From positions 197,511-261,510 of the forward strand of contig CACRSC010000136.1 of assembly GCA_902651635.1 (NCBI GenBank): DNA of 64,000 bases, in the 5' to 3' direction. Position numbers and translations under genes: made by a program. Origin of the DNA: Mastigamoeba balamuthi (taxonomy: Eukaryota > Evosea > Mastigamoebida > Mastigamoebidae). Shown here in pieces: positions 43,366 through 52,438 of the stretch. Numbering within the stretch: position 1 is the first letter of the stretch; the number at the start of each line of letters is the position of its first letter. The notes below the pieces were generated by a model that saw nothing but the letters and a program-made list of their open reading frames with translations, was not told the DNA's origin and ran no database searches.

Positions 43366-44587
43366 CTAGAGCTCCATGGTCTCGGTGCACGCCGTGTGGG
43401 CGGCCATGGGGCCCTTGGTGCCCAGCAGGGACGAGATCTGGGCCCGCGCGGCCTCGAGCTCCTTCTCGAGCCCCGAGGCCCTGTCGCAGTGGAAGGTCGC
43501 CAGGCGGCGCTGGTCGTCGAGCTGGAACTTGAGCGACTCGACCACGTCCTCGTCGTCGAGCGTCTCCTCCATGCGCCTCGCCAGCTCCCCTGTGAAACGC
43601 ACAACCGGAGTCGGCTGCAATCATCGGGGTCAGCAATTCAAAATGTCAAAACCCGCGCGCAGCCACAGAACCGAATTCGCTTTGGCTCATCCCCGGCCAT
43701 GACCCCGTCTCGGGTTCTGGCCGAAATCGGGTTTCCGCGGGGATGCAATTGTCGGCAAAATCGATTGAAATGCGGTCGGGAACAACAGCGAACCTTGATG
43801 GCCTCTGTGTCGTTGTAGCCGTAGTCGTACTCGGAGCACCAGTCAGAGCGTGCCCCGCGCAGCCACCACAGCTCGGGCTCGCCCTCGCGGTGCTGCTGCT
43901 GCTGCTGCTGGTGTGACGTCATGGTGGCGTTGGTCTCTCGGGGACGCACAGGCCGCAGCACACCCTCGCCCAGCAGCCCGCTGCCCCTGGTCGCCGCGCT
44001 GGTCCTGCGCCTCGGCGTCAGCGCCTCGCCCGACGACGCGTGGCAGCCGCAGCCGCTGCCCCTGGCCGCCGCGAGCTCTGCGCGGGCCTCGCCGAGCTGG
44101 ACGCGCAGGGCCTGCATCTCTGCGTGCTGGTCGCCCAGCTGGCGGGTCAGCTCCTTGCACTGCCTCCGCAGCGCCTCGAGCTCGCGCGAGGCCTGCCCGT
44201 CCATCGACGCCTTGAGCTCCCGGTACAGCCGCACGTCGTCCTCGAGCCGCTCGACTGCGCAGAGCGGCCCATCGGCAAAAGGATCGCGAAAATTACGGAA
44301 AAGACGCAACGCCCAGAAAACCCCGGATTTCCCCGTCGTCGGGTCTTCCGCCGTCGGGTTCGCACCCGCCGCCGTTTTTCAGCAGCGGTGCGGGGGGGTG
44401 CGCGGGTGTGGGAAGGGGGCTACGCCGGCGTACCCTCGACACACCTGTGCCCCGCGGTGGCCGGGCAGTCGCAGAGGCCGTCGCCGCTCCAGAGGGGCTG
44501 CGGGGACCTGTGGGCACCTCCTGCTGCTGCTGCTGCCGCCGCTGGGGCTGCCGCGGGCTCGCAGGGCGCGTAGGCCGTCGTCTGCAT
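43366..44587 (-). CDS. Coiled-coil protein, unknown function
   Basis: Proposed exons 44587-~44443, 44254-43794 and 43584-43366, about 273 aa. The first junction (phase 1) is uncertain because two GT donors lie next to each other. The third exon needs the acceptor GGGGAG|CTG to keep frame. The start MQTTAYAPCEPAAAP leads into an Ala-rich segment. Exon 2 opens with a heptad-rich coiled coil (ERLEDDVRLYRELKASM, LRRQCKELTRQLGDQ), then a polyQ/His stretch and WWLRGARSDWCSEYDYGYND. The last exon is again coiled coil (LKFQLDDQRRLATFHCDR). No known family recognised. Confidence 0.55.
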
Positions 44588-45138
44588 CGCCGGGCGTCGG
44601 AAGAAGTCGGGGAGCTCCGTGTTGTCTGTCTGTCTGCCGGGCTGTCCGAGTCGCCTGTGGGTGGGCTGGTGTGTGTGGGCTCCCAGGTGTGGGTGTTTCT
44701 CGGGTGGTCTCGTCGACGGGGCCTTCGGGTGCGCAATGTTCCCGTGGAAATACGCTCTGCTGATTTTCGGCGGCAATGCAGGTGTATGGCCGCCTCTGCC
44801 GGATTTGGCTATCGCATCCCACCGCTTTCGGGTGGTGCGGGGGCCCTCTGTCTCTCTGCTCTCCCCTCGACAGAGGCACCTCCCAAGCCCCCCCACAGCG
44901 GATATCCCGAGAATCGGAGGATAACCGAGCGAGGACTGAGGAAGGCAACCGCACTTGCCTCCAGACCCTGTTCGAACCCCACACCAGTGAGGCCCGTGGT
45001 GCTGGGGGCCGTCGCAGTCCCCTCCGTACACTGGGAGAGCTCCCCCTCCCCCCTTGCTGATATCTCCGATCGGGTATCTACTATCGGAATCCGGAATATC
45101 TGCGCAATCTCCGACAGACAGAGACCCCGAATCTGCCC
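44588..45138. other. Divergent intergenic region
   Basis: Between the coiled-coil gene (-) and the CEP20-like gene (+). Near 45058-45105 it has GATATCTCCGATCGGG and CCGGAATATCTGCG, members of the recurrent AATATCTCC-type motif. Confidence 0.4.
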
Positions 45139-45873
45139 ATGGCGACGGTAGAACAGCTCCGAGACGGTGCGGCAGCCCTCCGCACTGGGGCACCTCACCC
45201 ACCTCACCCTCTCCCACCTCTCGGCCAGCGCTCCGCGAGGCCCTCGAGTCGCGCGGCGTCCTCGCGAAGATGCGCGCGGAGCTGCGGGCGGAGATATTCC
45301 GGGCGCTCGACGGCGACGACGGCGCCGCGCGCGGGCGGCCGCAGGGCCCCGCGGAGAACGCGCTCATCAACGAGCTCGTCCGCGACTACCTCGAGTTCAA
45401 CGGGTGCCGCAGCGCGGCGGCGGTGCTCGCGGCCGAGGCGGCCATGCCGCGCGAGGCCACGCCGCGGGACGTGCAGGCCAGGGAGCTCTCGATGCCGCCG
45501 TCGGCGGACCGATCGATGTGCGGGTCCCCGGATCGAGTCCCGCTGGGTGGGCTCATTTTTGAATTCCGGGAATCTGCCGCAGGCCGCTGCTGTACGCGCT
45601 GGTCGCGGGCACCAGGAAGGGGGCGGCGCCGGGCAGTGCGTCTCCCGCGGGCTCGTCGAGCACGCCCGTGATGTCGCCGCCGCTGCAGATGCCCGAGAGG
45701 AGGCCGGCTGCCCTGAAGCCGCTGGACGGCGGTGCGCTACCTGCTGCTGGAGATATTCGCGGATATTTCGCAACTCAGCAGCGAGCAAAACAGATCTGGG
45801 ACGGAGGAGAGCACCGGCAACGCACAGCCCGGATTCCGTAGACTCGCCCTCGCCCTTCGTGGTCAAGCGCTAG
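45139..45873 (+). CDS. CEP20: CEP20/FOPNL-like LisH-domain centrosomal protein
   Basis: Four exons: 45139-45166, 45229-45517, 45583-45731 and 45794-45873 (181 aa). Intron phases 1, 2 and 1; all donors GTGCG. Start MATVEQLRD joins to ALREALESRGVLAKMRAELR, the TOF/LisH-like N-terminus of CEP20 (FOPNL). Then AENALINELVRDYLEFNGCRSAAAVL, and PLLYALVAGTRKG across intron 2. The C-terminus (HSPDSVDSPSPFVVKR) is longer than usual and rich in SP sites. In animals and protists this family acts at centriolar satellites and basal bodies and is needed for cilium assembly, so the organism probably has flagella or centrioles. Confidence 0.85.
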   Translation: MATVEQLRDGAAALRTGAPHPPHPLPPLGQRSARPSSRAASSRRCARSCGRRYSGRSTATTAPRAGGRRAPRRTRSSTSSSATTSSSTGAAARRRCSRPRRPCRARPRRGTCRPGSSRCRRRRTDRCAGPRIESRWVGSFLNSGNLPQAAAVRAGRGHQEGGGAGQCVSRGLVEHARDVAAAADAREEAGCPEAAGRRCATCCWRYSRIFRNSAASKTDLGRRRAPATHSPDSVDSPSPFVVKR

Positions 45874-46033
45874 GCTCTGGAGCTCTGGCGGCTGGCGCAC
45901 GCGCCGTGAGGTGCAGAGCGCACTGAAACGAGATAAATTGATTCTCTTTTTTCCACTTCCCCTGTCAAAATCTCCCAAATATCTCCCCCCTTTCTTCGTC
46001 CACTCCGCACTTCATCGCCGCCGCGCCGCCAGA

Positions 46034-47539
46034 ATGTCAGTGTTCGCCGCCCTCGCCAAGTGCGTTGATCTACGCCCCGCAGCACCCTCTTCCCACCACC
46101 CGCTCTCACACACCCCCCCCGCCGCGGTGTCTCTGGCGGGTCCGCGCGCTGCAGGATGGCGCTGTCCCCGAACTTCTGGGGGCTCGCGACCACCGCGGCG
46201 TCGGCCGTGGCCTACGGCGCCTACAGGTCCCTGCCCTCGCCCTCGTCGTCCCCCTCGGCCCACGCGGAAACCGTCGTCATAGAGGGCCGCCAAGCCCTCT
46301 TCTTCCCTGTGCGCCTGCCTCCCCTGTGCTGCCCGCGCGCAGCCCCCAAAAATAGCGCCAATCTTGATTCGGAAATCAATTGCGCCCCTAATATCGCGAT
46401 CGAATGGGCACTTTCAATGTCGGAGGGCGCAGTTTGTTGCCTTGTTTCGTGATTGAATTTCGGGGAATTCGAAACTGTGCTGGAAGGGGGAGACGCGAGT
46501 CGCGTTCTTTGTGGCTGACTGCGTGCGTTGTGCGGGGGCTGCCCGAAGGTCATGGCGTCGCTGTCGCTGCTGGCGTTCTACTTCTTCTTCAGCGTCGTGT
46601 CGTTCGTCGCGACGGTCGCGCTGCTGCTCATGGCGGCCAACGGAGTGGTCTTCTGCCTCAGCCCCGCGATGGCGGCTATCTCTCACCGCCGCGTGACTCT
46701 GCCGTTCGTCGGCCCCGTGCCCGCCGTCAACCTCGCGCTCTACGTGCTCACCGCATGTGCGATGACGCAACTCCGGCATTTCTCCAGTTCCTGGTTTTCC
46801 AGGAAGTTTCCCGGAAACTGTGTCTGACCGCTGCGCTGCTGCAGTCGCGATGATCGAGTGGCTGGCGAGCGGCAACTGGATCCTGAACAACGTGTTCGGG
46901 TTCGCGCTGGCGGTGGTCTTCATCGCGACGGTGCGGCTGCCGTCGCTGCGCGTGGGCGCGATCCTGCTGACGGTGCTCTTCTTCTACGACATCTTCTGGG
47001 TCTTCTACTCGGCCCGCATCTTCCGCCACAACGTCATGCAGACGGTCGCCACGCAGCCCGCGGCCAACCCCGTCCACGTGATCAGCAAGGCCGTGGGCCT
47101 GCCGCCGCCGCGCAGCTTTGCCTTGACGCTGCAGCTGCCCATCAAGATTGTCTGGGGCCAGTCGCTCCTTGGCCTTGGCGACATCGCGCTGCCCGGCGTC
47201 CTGCTTGCCTACTACCTGCGCTACGACCGCCAGGCCGCCCTCCTCGCGCCCCCGCGCCCCGCGGCCCGCGGGGGCTACTTCAGGCTCTCGTTCGCCTGCT
47301 ACGTCGCGGCGCTTGCGCTGGCCTTTGTCTTTGTGGCGCTGACGGGGCTCGGGCAGCCCGCGCTGCTCTACATCGTCCCCGCGACGCTCATCCCGCCCGC
47401 CGTCAAGGCCTCTGTCCGCGGCGAGCTCGCAGACCTCTGGCGCGGCGGCGCCCCGGTGGCCGCGGCCGATGCGGGCGCCGAGGGCCCCGCGGGGACGCCT
47501 GCGGAGGACGAGGAGCGCGCGGCCAAGGACAAGGTCTGA
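46034..47539 (+). CDS. HM13: Signal peptide peptidase (intramembrane aspartyl protease)
   Basis: Exons 46034-46059, 46155-46308, 46549-46743 and 46859-47539 (351 aa). Donors GTGCGT, GTGCGC and GTGCTC; the last acceptor (ATCGAG|TGG) is chosen because it gives LALY-WLASGNWILNNVFG as in the family. Catalytic motifs: YD in FFYDIFWVF, GLGD in LLGLGDIALPG, and the PAL motif in GQPALLYIVP. Several hydrophobic helices fit the nine-TM topology. The C-terminus is acidic and Ala-rich rather than a clear KKxx signal. It cleaves leftover signal peptides and some tail-anchored or type II membrane proteins in the ER membrane. Confidence 0.93.
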
Positions 47540-47907
47540 GCGCGCGCGGTCCGCACTTTTCCCCCGGCGGCGCCTGCGCGGCGCGGAATGCTCCGCCGCG
47601 GGAATTTCCGGCACCGCAGAATTGTCGTAACAAGGCAATTGATGACACCGCTGTTGGAGCCTATGCGTCTGCGCCTTACGGAGTTGATGTCGAGTGAGCG
47701 AATATTTCTGTGACGGAACGTGCACCGCAAGAAAATGCACAGGGTGACTCAGAGGCAGAGCGGATTCGCCCGTGACATCCGCGGAAGAGATATTTTCCTT
47801 CCGGGGAGAATCTGGGCCTCATTTTTTAGTTATCTTCGACCTGCTCAGAGCCTCAGTTCAGATACCGCGGCAGCAGACAGACTGCACCCCCCACACCGAC
47901 ACCCAAG
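47540..47907. other. Intergenic region
   Basis: Between signal peptide peptidase and the next gene on the same strand. Holds a GAGATATTTTCC motif copy near 47787. Nothing else recognised. Confidence 0.4.
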
Positions 47908-48695
47908 ATGAGCAAGACCGATATCATTGCGTCACCGCCAACCGCCAACCGCAGAAACCGGCCGTCCATAGGTGCAGCGCCCCCCAGCCCCGGCGAGAGC
48001 GTCGCCACGCCCGCCTCTCCCCCTCCCGGGCAACAGCGCAGCCTCCGATACCGAATACACCAATTATTGCGTTTCTGACCGCGGGAAAACCCACCCGAAT
48101 TTTATCCGTGCACCTGCGGTTTTTTTGCGCGGCCCTTGCGGTTCTCTTGCGGGTTCTCTTGTCTCGGGCAGAGGACCTGGTGGAGGAGCTGGCGATGCAG
48201 CGGGACCTGAAGCGGAGGCTGGAGCGCATCAACCAGGAGGAGCTGCGCGACCTGCAGGTGCGCCTCGACGCGGCCCAGCGCGAGCGCGACAGCCTGGCGC
48301 GGCTGCTGCGGACGGCCTCGTCGCGGTCGCTGCGCGTGGACCTCGCGGCGCCGCCGACGCCGCGCCAGCAGCCGCTGCAGCTGCTGCACCGCAGGGCCGA
48401 GTCGCGGGGCTCCGCGCCCACGCAGACGCTGCTCTCGGCGCAGGCGGCGCTGCGCAGCGGGTGGCGGGGCAGCTGCGGGGCCGCGGAGGAGGCGGGGGAG
48501 TGCGCGAGGGCGAGGACGGCGGCCGCGGACTGCGCGGCGATGAACGAGGCGCTGCGCAAGAGGGTCGCGGAGCTCGAGGCGGAGCTGCGCAGGGAGCGCG
48601 ACGCCCGCGAGGTCGACGCCGCCCGCGCAACGATCGCCATCGACGAGCTCCACACGCAGCTCCGCAGGGAGCGCGCCGCCAACTCGCAGTCCTGA
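47908..48695 (+). CDS. Coiled-coil protein, unknown function
   Basis: Exons 47908-48070 and 48172-48695 (228 aa); intron 101 nt, phase 1, donor GTTTCTGA (weak) and acceptor CTCGGGCAG. The N-terminal ~50 residues are Pro/Ser-rich and basic (MSKTDIIASPPTANRRNRPS). Two coiled-coil stretches follow: LVEELAMQRDLKRRLERINQ with EELRDLQVRLDAAQRERDSL, and ALRKRVAELEAELRRERDAR. A Ser/Arg/Pro linker lies between. No domain recognised; a cytoskeletal or basal-body role is only a guess from the neighbouring CEP20-like gene. Confidence 0.65.
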
Positions 48696-49613
48696 GTTGG
48701 CCGACGCGGACGACTCGCAGCCCAGCGGCCCAGCGGCCCAGCAGTCCGAGAGCCCAGCAGGCCATCTCACAGCCAACACACACGCACTTCCTCTCTGCTC
48801 CACGCACACGAACAGCATTGCCAATAGCATAGTTGCCTCTGCGTTGTTTGTACATGCGGCTGCCTGGGCGCCTGTGTGCTGGGGAGGGGAGGAGAAGGGG
48901 GTGGGCAACGGCAGCAGTTTGCGCCTCTCTCAGCCTCGGCGCCACGCGGCTGGCTCGACGCTCTGCCTCCTCGCGCGGCTGCCCCCAGCGTTGCTTGGGC
49001 GTGCAGCTGCGTGGCGAGTTGCAACGGCCGTTGTCTCGGCTGCTGCGTCGGTGCTGCCCGTTGCGGTGTTTGGGGAGAGCGCCCAGAAACCAGAGCTGAG
49101 CCAACGGCACCCGGACGGGGCCCCCCATCTCATCCCCTGGGGTCCTCCTCAAGGCGAGCGTTGGCGGGCGCTGCAGGGAGGCGGTGCTTGCGCACCGGTG
49201 GCCCCGGGGGACGGCAGAGGGCCATGAGAAGTCCTCGAGAATTCGGTGGTCGGCTGTGGTGTCCGTTGGCGATCAAGCCGTTGCGTCCGGAGTTTTCCCA
49301 GAAATGGTCTCTCGCTCCTTCTGTGCTGTGTGCCGATTGCAGGCCTCTCTGGCGGTCTCCACGCTTGCCTCTCTGCTGTGCCGGTGGCCATGCGAAGGTC
49401 GGACAGAGAATGTCTCGGCCGCGTTGCTGTCTGGCTGTATGGAGCAGACCGTATCGCCATGGAGTTCGGGGAAGAAAGAGGGAAGTCGGTTGGTCGGTAC
49501 TATGATGCATTGTTTGGGAGCTTTTGTATGTATGCTTGTCCCCGTGGGAGCGCAATGAGGGACATCGGTGTGGGGGGGTGTACACATTCCTAGCAGCCCT
49601 CTTACTCTGCGCT
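48696..49613. other. Convergent intergenic region
   Basis: 918 bp between two converging genes. Open frames here are not supported by any domain or start context. No RNA gene or repeat recognised. Confidence 0.45.
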
Positions 49614-51107
49614 CTACTTGCTCCTGTAGATGACGTCGTTGTAGGCGAGCTCCCTCTCGAGGTCGGCGAGCTTGGTGTCCTTGCCGATGTGGACGAACTC
49701 GACGCCCATGATGTTGCACCAGTCGCGGATGTGCTCGGCGTCGAGCTGGTAGCTGAGGACCGTGTGGTGCGCGCCGCCGGCCATGATCCAGGCCTCGGCC
49801 GAGGTGCTCAGGTCGGGCAGCGGCTTCCACATGACGCGGGCGACGGGCAGCTTGGGCATGTCCTCGAAGGGCGCGCTGGCCTCGACGTCGTTGACGATGA
49901 CGCGGAAGCGGTCGCCCATGTCGACGACGGTGGCGACGATGGCCTTGCCGTTGCCCGTGTTGAAGCAGAGCCTCGCGGGGTCCTCGCGGCCGCCGATGCC
50001 CAGCTGGTGGACCTCGATGCGCGGCCTGTCGGCGGCCAGCACGGGGTCGACCTCGAGCATGTGCGCGCCCAGGATGCCCTCGTGCTTGGGGTCCATGTGG
50101 TACGAGTAGTCCTCCATGAACGCCGTCCCGCCGGGCAGCCCGGCGCCCATCACCTTCATGACGCGGCCCAGCGCCGCCAGCTTCCAGTCGCCCTCGGCGC
50201 CGAAGCCGACGCCCTTGCGCATGAGGTCCTGCGCGGCGAGGCCCGGCAGCTGGCGCAGCTGCTGGAGGTCCTGGAACGTGTCGGCAAAGGCCCCGAAGCC
50301 GCCCTGGGCGAGGAACTTCTCGAGGGCGACCTGCATGCGGGCCTGGTAGCGGACCGAGGCCACGTTGGTCGTCTTCATGTCGTAGAGCTTGGCGTACTCG
50401 GCCATCTTGGCGTCGATCTCGGCCTCGGTGACCTTGTCGACGACGTCGATGAGGTCGCCGACGCCGTGCGTGTTGACGGACCAGCCGAACTTGATCTCGG
50501 CCTCGACCTTGTCGCCCTCGGTCACGGCCACGTCGCGCATGTTGTCGCCGAAGCGAACGACGCGCAGCTTCCTGCTCTCGGCGGCCCCGACGGCGCTGCG
50601 CATCCAGTGCGCGATGCGGGCGCGGATCTTGGGGTCCTCCCAGTGCCCCGCGACGACCTTGCGGGCCATGCGCAGGCGCGCGCAGATGAAGCCGTGCTCG
50701 CGATCGCCGTGGGCGCTCTGGTGCAGGTTCATGTAGTCCATGTCGATGCTGCCCCACGGGATGTCGCGGAAGAACTGCGTGTTGAAGTGCAGGTAGGGCT
50801 TCTGCAGCTTGGTCAGCCCGCTGATCCACATCTTGCTCGGGCTGAACGTGTGCATCCAGCCGATGACGCCCGCGCAGTCCTCGGCCACGTTGGCCGCGCT
50901 CAGCACGCGCGTGATCGACGCCGCGTCGAGCATCGCCTCCTTGAACACGACCTCGCCGACCATCGCCGGCTCCTTGTTGAGCGAGTCGACGATCACCTGG
51001 CTGTCCTTGGCCACCTGCTTGATCACCGCGTCGCCGTAGAGCGTCTGAGTCCCGGTGATGAACCAGAACTTGTACGGCTTCTTGCACGAGCACGACGAGC
51101 ACGACAT
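49614..51107 (-). CDS. araA: L-arabinose isomerase, bacterial type
   Basis: A single-exon gene of 497 aa, full length for AraA (~500). It converts L-arabinose to L-ribulose (EC 5.3.1.4), the first step of bacterial arabinose use. Metal and catalytic residues of the E. coli enzyme are all kept: Glu305 (GFGAEGDWK), Glu332 (FMEDYSYHM), His349 (LGAHMLEV) and His447/448 (GGAHHTV). Other family signatures are HTFSPSKMWI, DMDYMNLHQSAHGDRE and RFGDNMRDVAVTEGDKV. The N-terminus has an added Cys-rich MSCSSCSCKKP. No intron, unlike its neighbours, and no araB or araD is nearby. Probably gained by transfer from bacteria; its GC content now matches the host. Confidence 0.95.
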   Translation of the reverse strand: MSCSSCSCKKPYKFWFITGTQTLYGDAVIKQVAKDSQVIVDSLNKEPAMVGEVVFKEAMLDAASITRVLSAANVAEDCAGVIGWMHTFSPSKMWISGLTKLQKPYLHFNTQFFRDIPWGSIDMDYMNLHQSAHGDREHGFICARLRMARKVVAGHWEDPKIRARIAHWMRSAVGAAESRKLRVVRFGDNMRDVAVTEGDKVEAEIKFGWSVNTHGVGDLIDVVDKVTEAEIDAKMAEYAKLYDMKTTNVASVRYQARMQVALEKFLAQGGFGAFADTFQDLQQLRQLPGLAAQDLMRKGVGFGAEGDWKLAALGRVMKVMGAGLPGGTAFMEDYSYHMDPKHEGILGAHMLEVDPVLAADRPRIEVHQLGIGGREDPARLCFNTGNGKAIVATVVDMGDRFRVIVNDVEASAPFEDMPKLPVARVMWKPLPDLSTSAEAWIMAGGAHHTVLSYQLDAEHIRDWCNIMGVEFVHIGKDTKLADLERELAYNDVIYRSK

Positions 51108-51610
51108 TCGCTTCTCTGGCTGCTGGGCTGCTGCCCTGTGTTGGCTTACGCTTTGCAGGTGTGGGAATGAAAGTGAACGTTTTTCGTCGCCGTGACGCGC
51201 GTTTTATCGGCAAATATCTCGGGGTCCGCCGGTGGCAGAACAAAAAACGGCATCGCTTTTCACTGCTGATCGGAAAAAATCTCCAATTCTCCAGGCGACA
51301 TCGAAGAAGCCCGCTGTGACGCGTCCCAGATCGGGTGCCCTGTGCAACGTGCAACGGTCATTTTCTCACGCGCCTGCGCCTGCACCTGCGGCGACGCGTC
51401 GTCCCCTCGGTCCTCCCCTGGCACCCAGCCCGGCCCACGCCTAGTGGAACTCGCCCCCTCCAGCGCTGCCCGTCCTCTGTCAGTCGCTCAGCACCGAGCT
51501 AGCACCGGCAGGGCACCCCAGTTGGCCCCTCCACCCCAAGCTCACCCTATGTCACTAAGCACTTATCGGGAAAATCAGGGGGGTGTAAAAAGACCAGAGG
51601 TCTTAAAGGC

Positions 51611-51649
51611 GTGTACAAAAGTTCTCTCGTTGAGAGAACTTTTGTACAC
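51611..51649. repeat. Perfect 18-bp inverted repeat (hairpin, 3-nt loop)
   Basis: GTGTACAAAAGTTCTCTC (51611-51628), loop GTT, then its exact reverse complement (51632-51649). Lies ~500 bp upstream of araA. Confidence 0.85.
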
Positions 51650-51754
51650 AGAAAAGATACGCACGCGCACTAAGATGGCGTCATTTCTATGCAGATTCCA
51701 CCTGTTTTAGCCTTCCATACCAACCGCAACAGTCGCCTTGCAGTGCGCGAGCAA

Positions 51755-51833
51755 GAGAGGCACTCTGCCCTCTCGATTCGCTTGACCCAAGCCAAGTAAT
51801 CACAATGCGCCATGCGCACAGGGGCAGAGTGCC
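51755..51833. repeat. Nested inverted repeats
   Basis: GGCACTCTGCCC (51759-51770) is repeated as GGGCAGAGTGCC at 51822-51833. The left arm itself lies inside a local palindrome GAGAGG-N8-CCTCTC (51755-51774). Confidence 0.6.
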
Positions 51834-52438
51834 AAGAATCTCTGCCAAGCGATCGCGAAATTGGGTCCCAGAGCCCTTTTTCTTAGTGACTGCTTTTTAT
51901 AGGGTGTGAGCCTGGGGTGTTGTTGTCTTGCACGCCGTCTTCCAGAGCCCCATACAACTGTGTTTGCGCGTTCGTTGCGCCGCAGCCCACGGGGGGGGGC
52001 AGGCAGGGGAAGGAGCAGTGGAGTAGCTCAACAGCAGAGAGCAGAAGAGAGGAGAGCGAGGGGACCTCTACAGCGAAGGCGAGTCGTATAAAAAGTGTAT
52101 TCCTTTGCTTCCTGTCTGTGTGCTCTGTGAACAGAAGGGGCCCCGAGAGGCCCCGGAGAAGGAGAAGGAGTAGGGAAGCGGACAAGGAAGAGAGCAGTAG
52201 AGGGGAAAAGAAGAAGAAGAAGGGAGCAGAGCCGAGGAGGGAGGGAGTGAGTTCCTGGGGGGAACACGGGGGGAAGTGTAATTGCACAGTCTCTCTCTCA
52301 GCGGGGGTTGTGGTGTTGTTGTGTGCCGTGTGTGCGGGGGTTAGCGCACGAGGGGGGGTGGGGGGCACGCGTGCCCCCCTCTGTGTGTATTGTGTTGGTG
52401 CCTGACGCCAGCGCAGCCCTCTCGCTCTCTCGCTCTCC

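Larger units (their letters stand above)
51108..52438. other. Long intergenic region with palindromes
   Basis: 1.3 kb between the araA start and the bZIP stop, both minus. Holds an AATATCTCGGGG motif (51208), a perfect hairpin (51611-51649), and inverted repeats around 51755-51844. The right half is purine-rich (GAGGAGAAG type). No coding signal recognised. Confidence 0.5.

Noticed and set aside
44930-45000. tRNA-like TTCGAACCCC near 44969
   Set aside because: No matching acceptor or anticodon stems can be drawn around it.
49524-51170. 548-codon open frame on the plus strand opposite araA
   Set aside because: Shadow of the GC-rich araA codons (high third-position GC leaves the antisense frame open); no domain, and araA is unmistakable.
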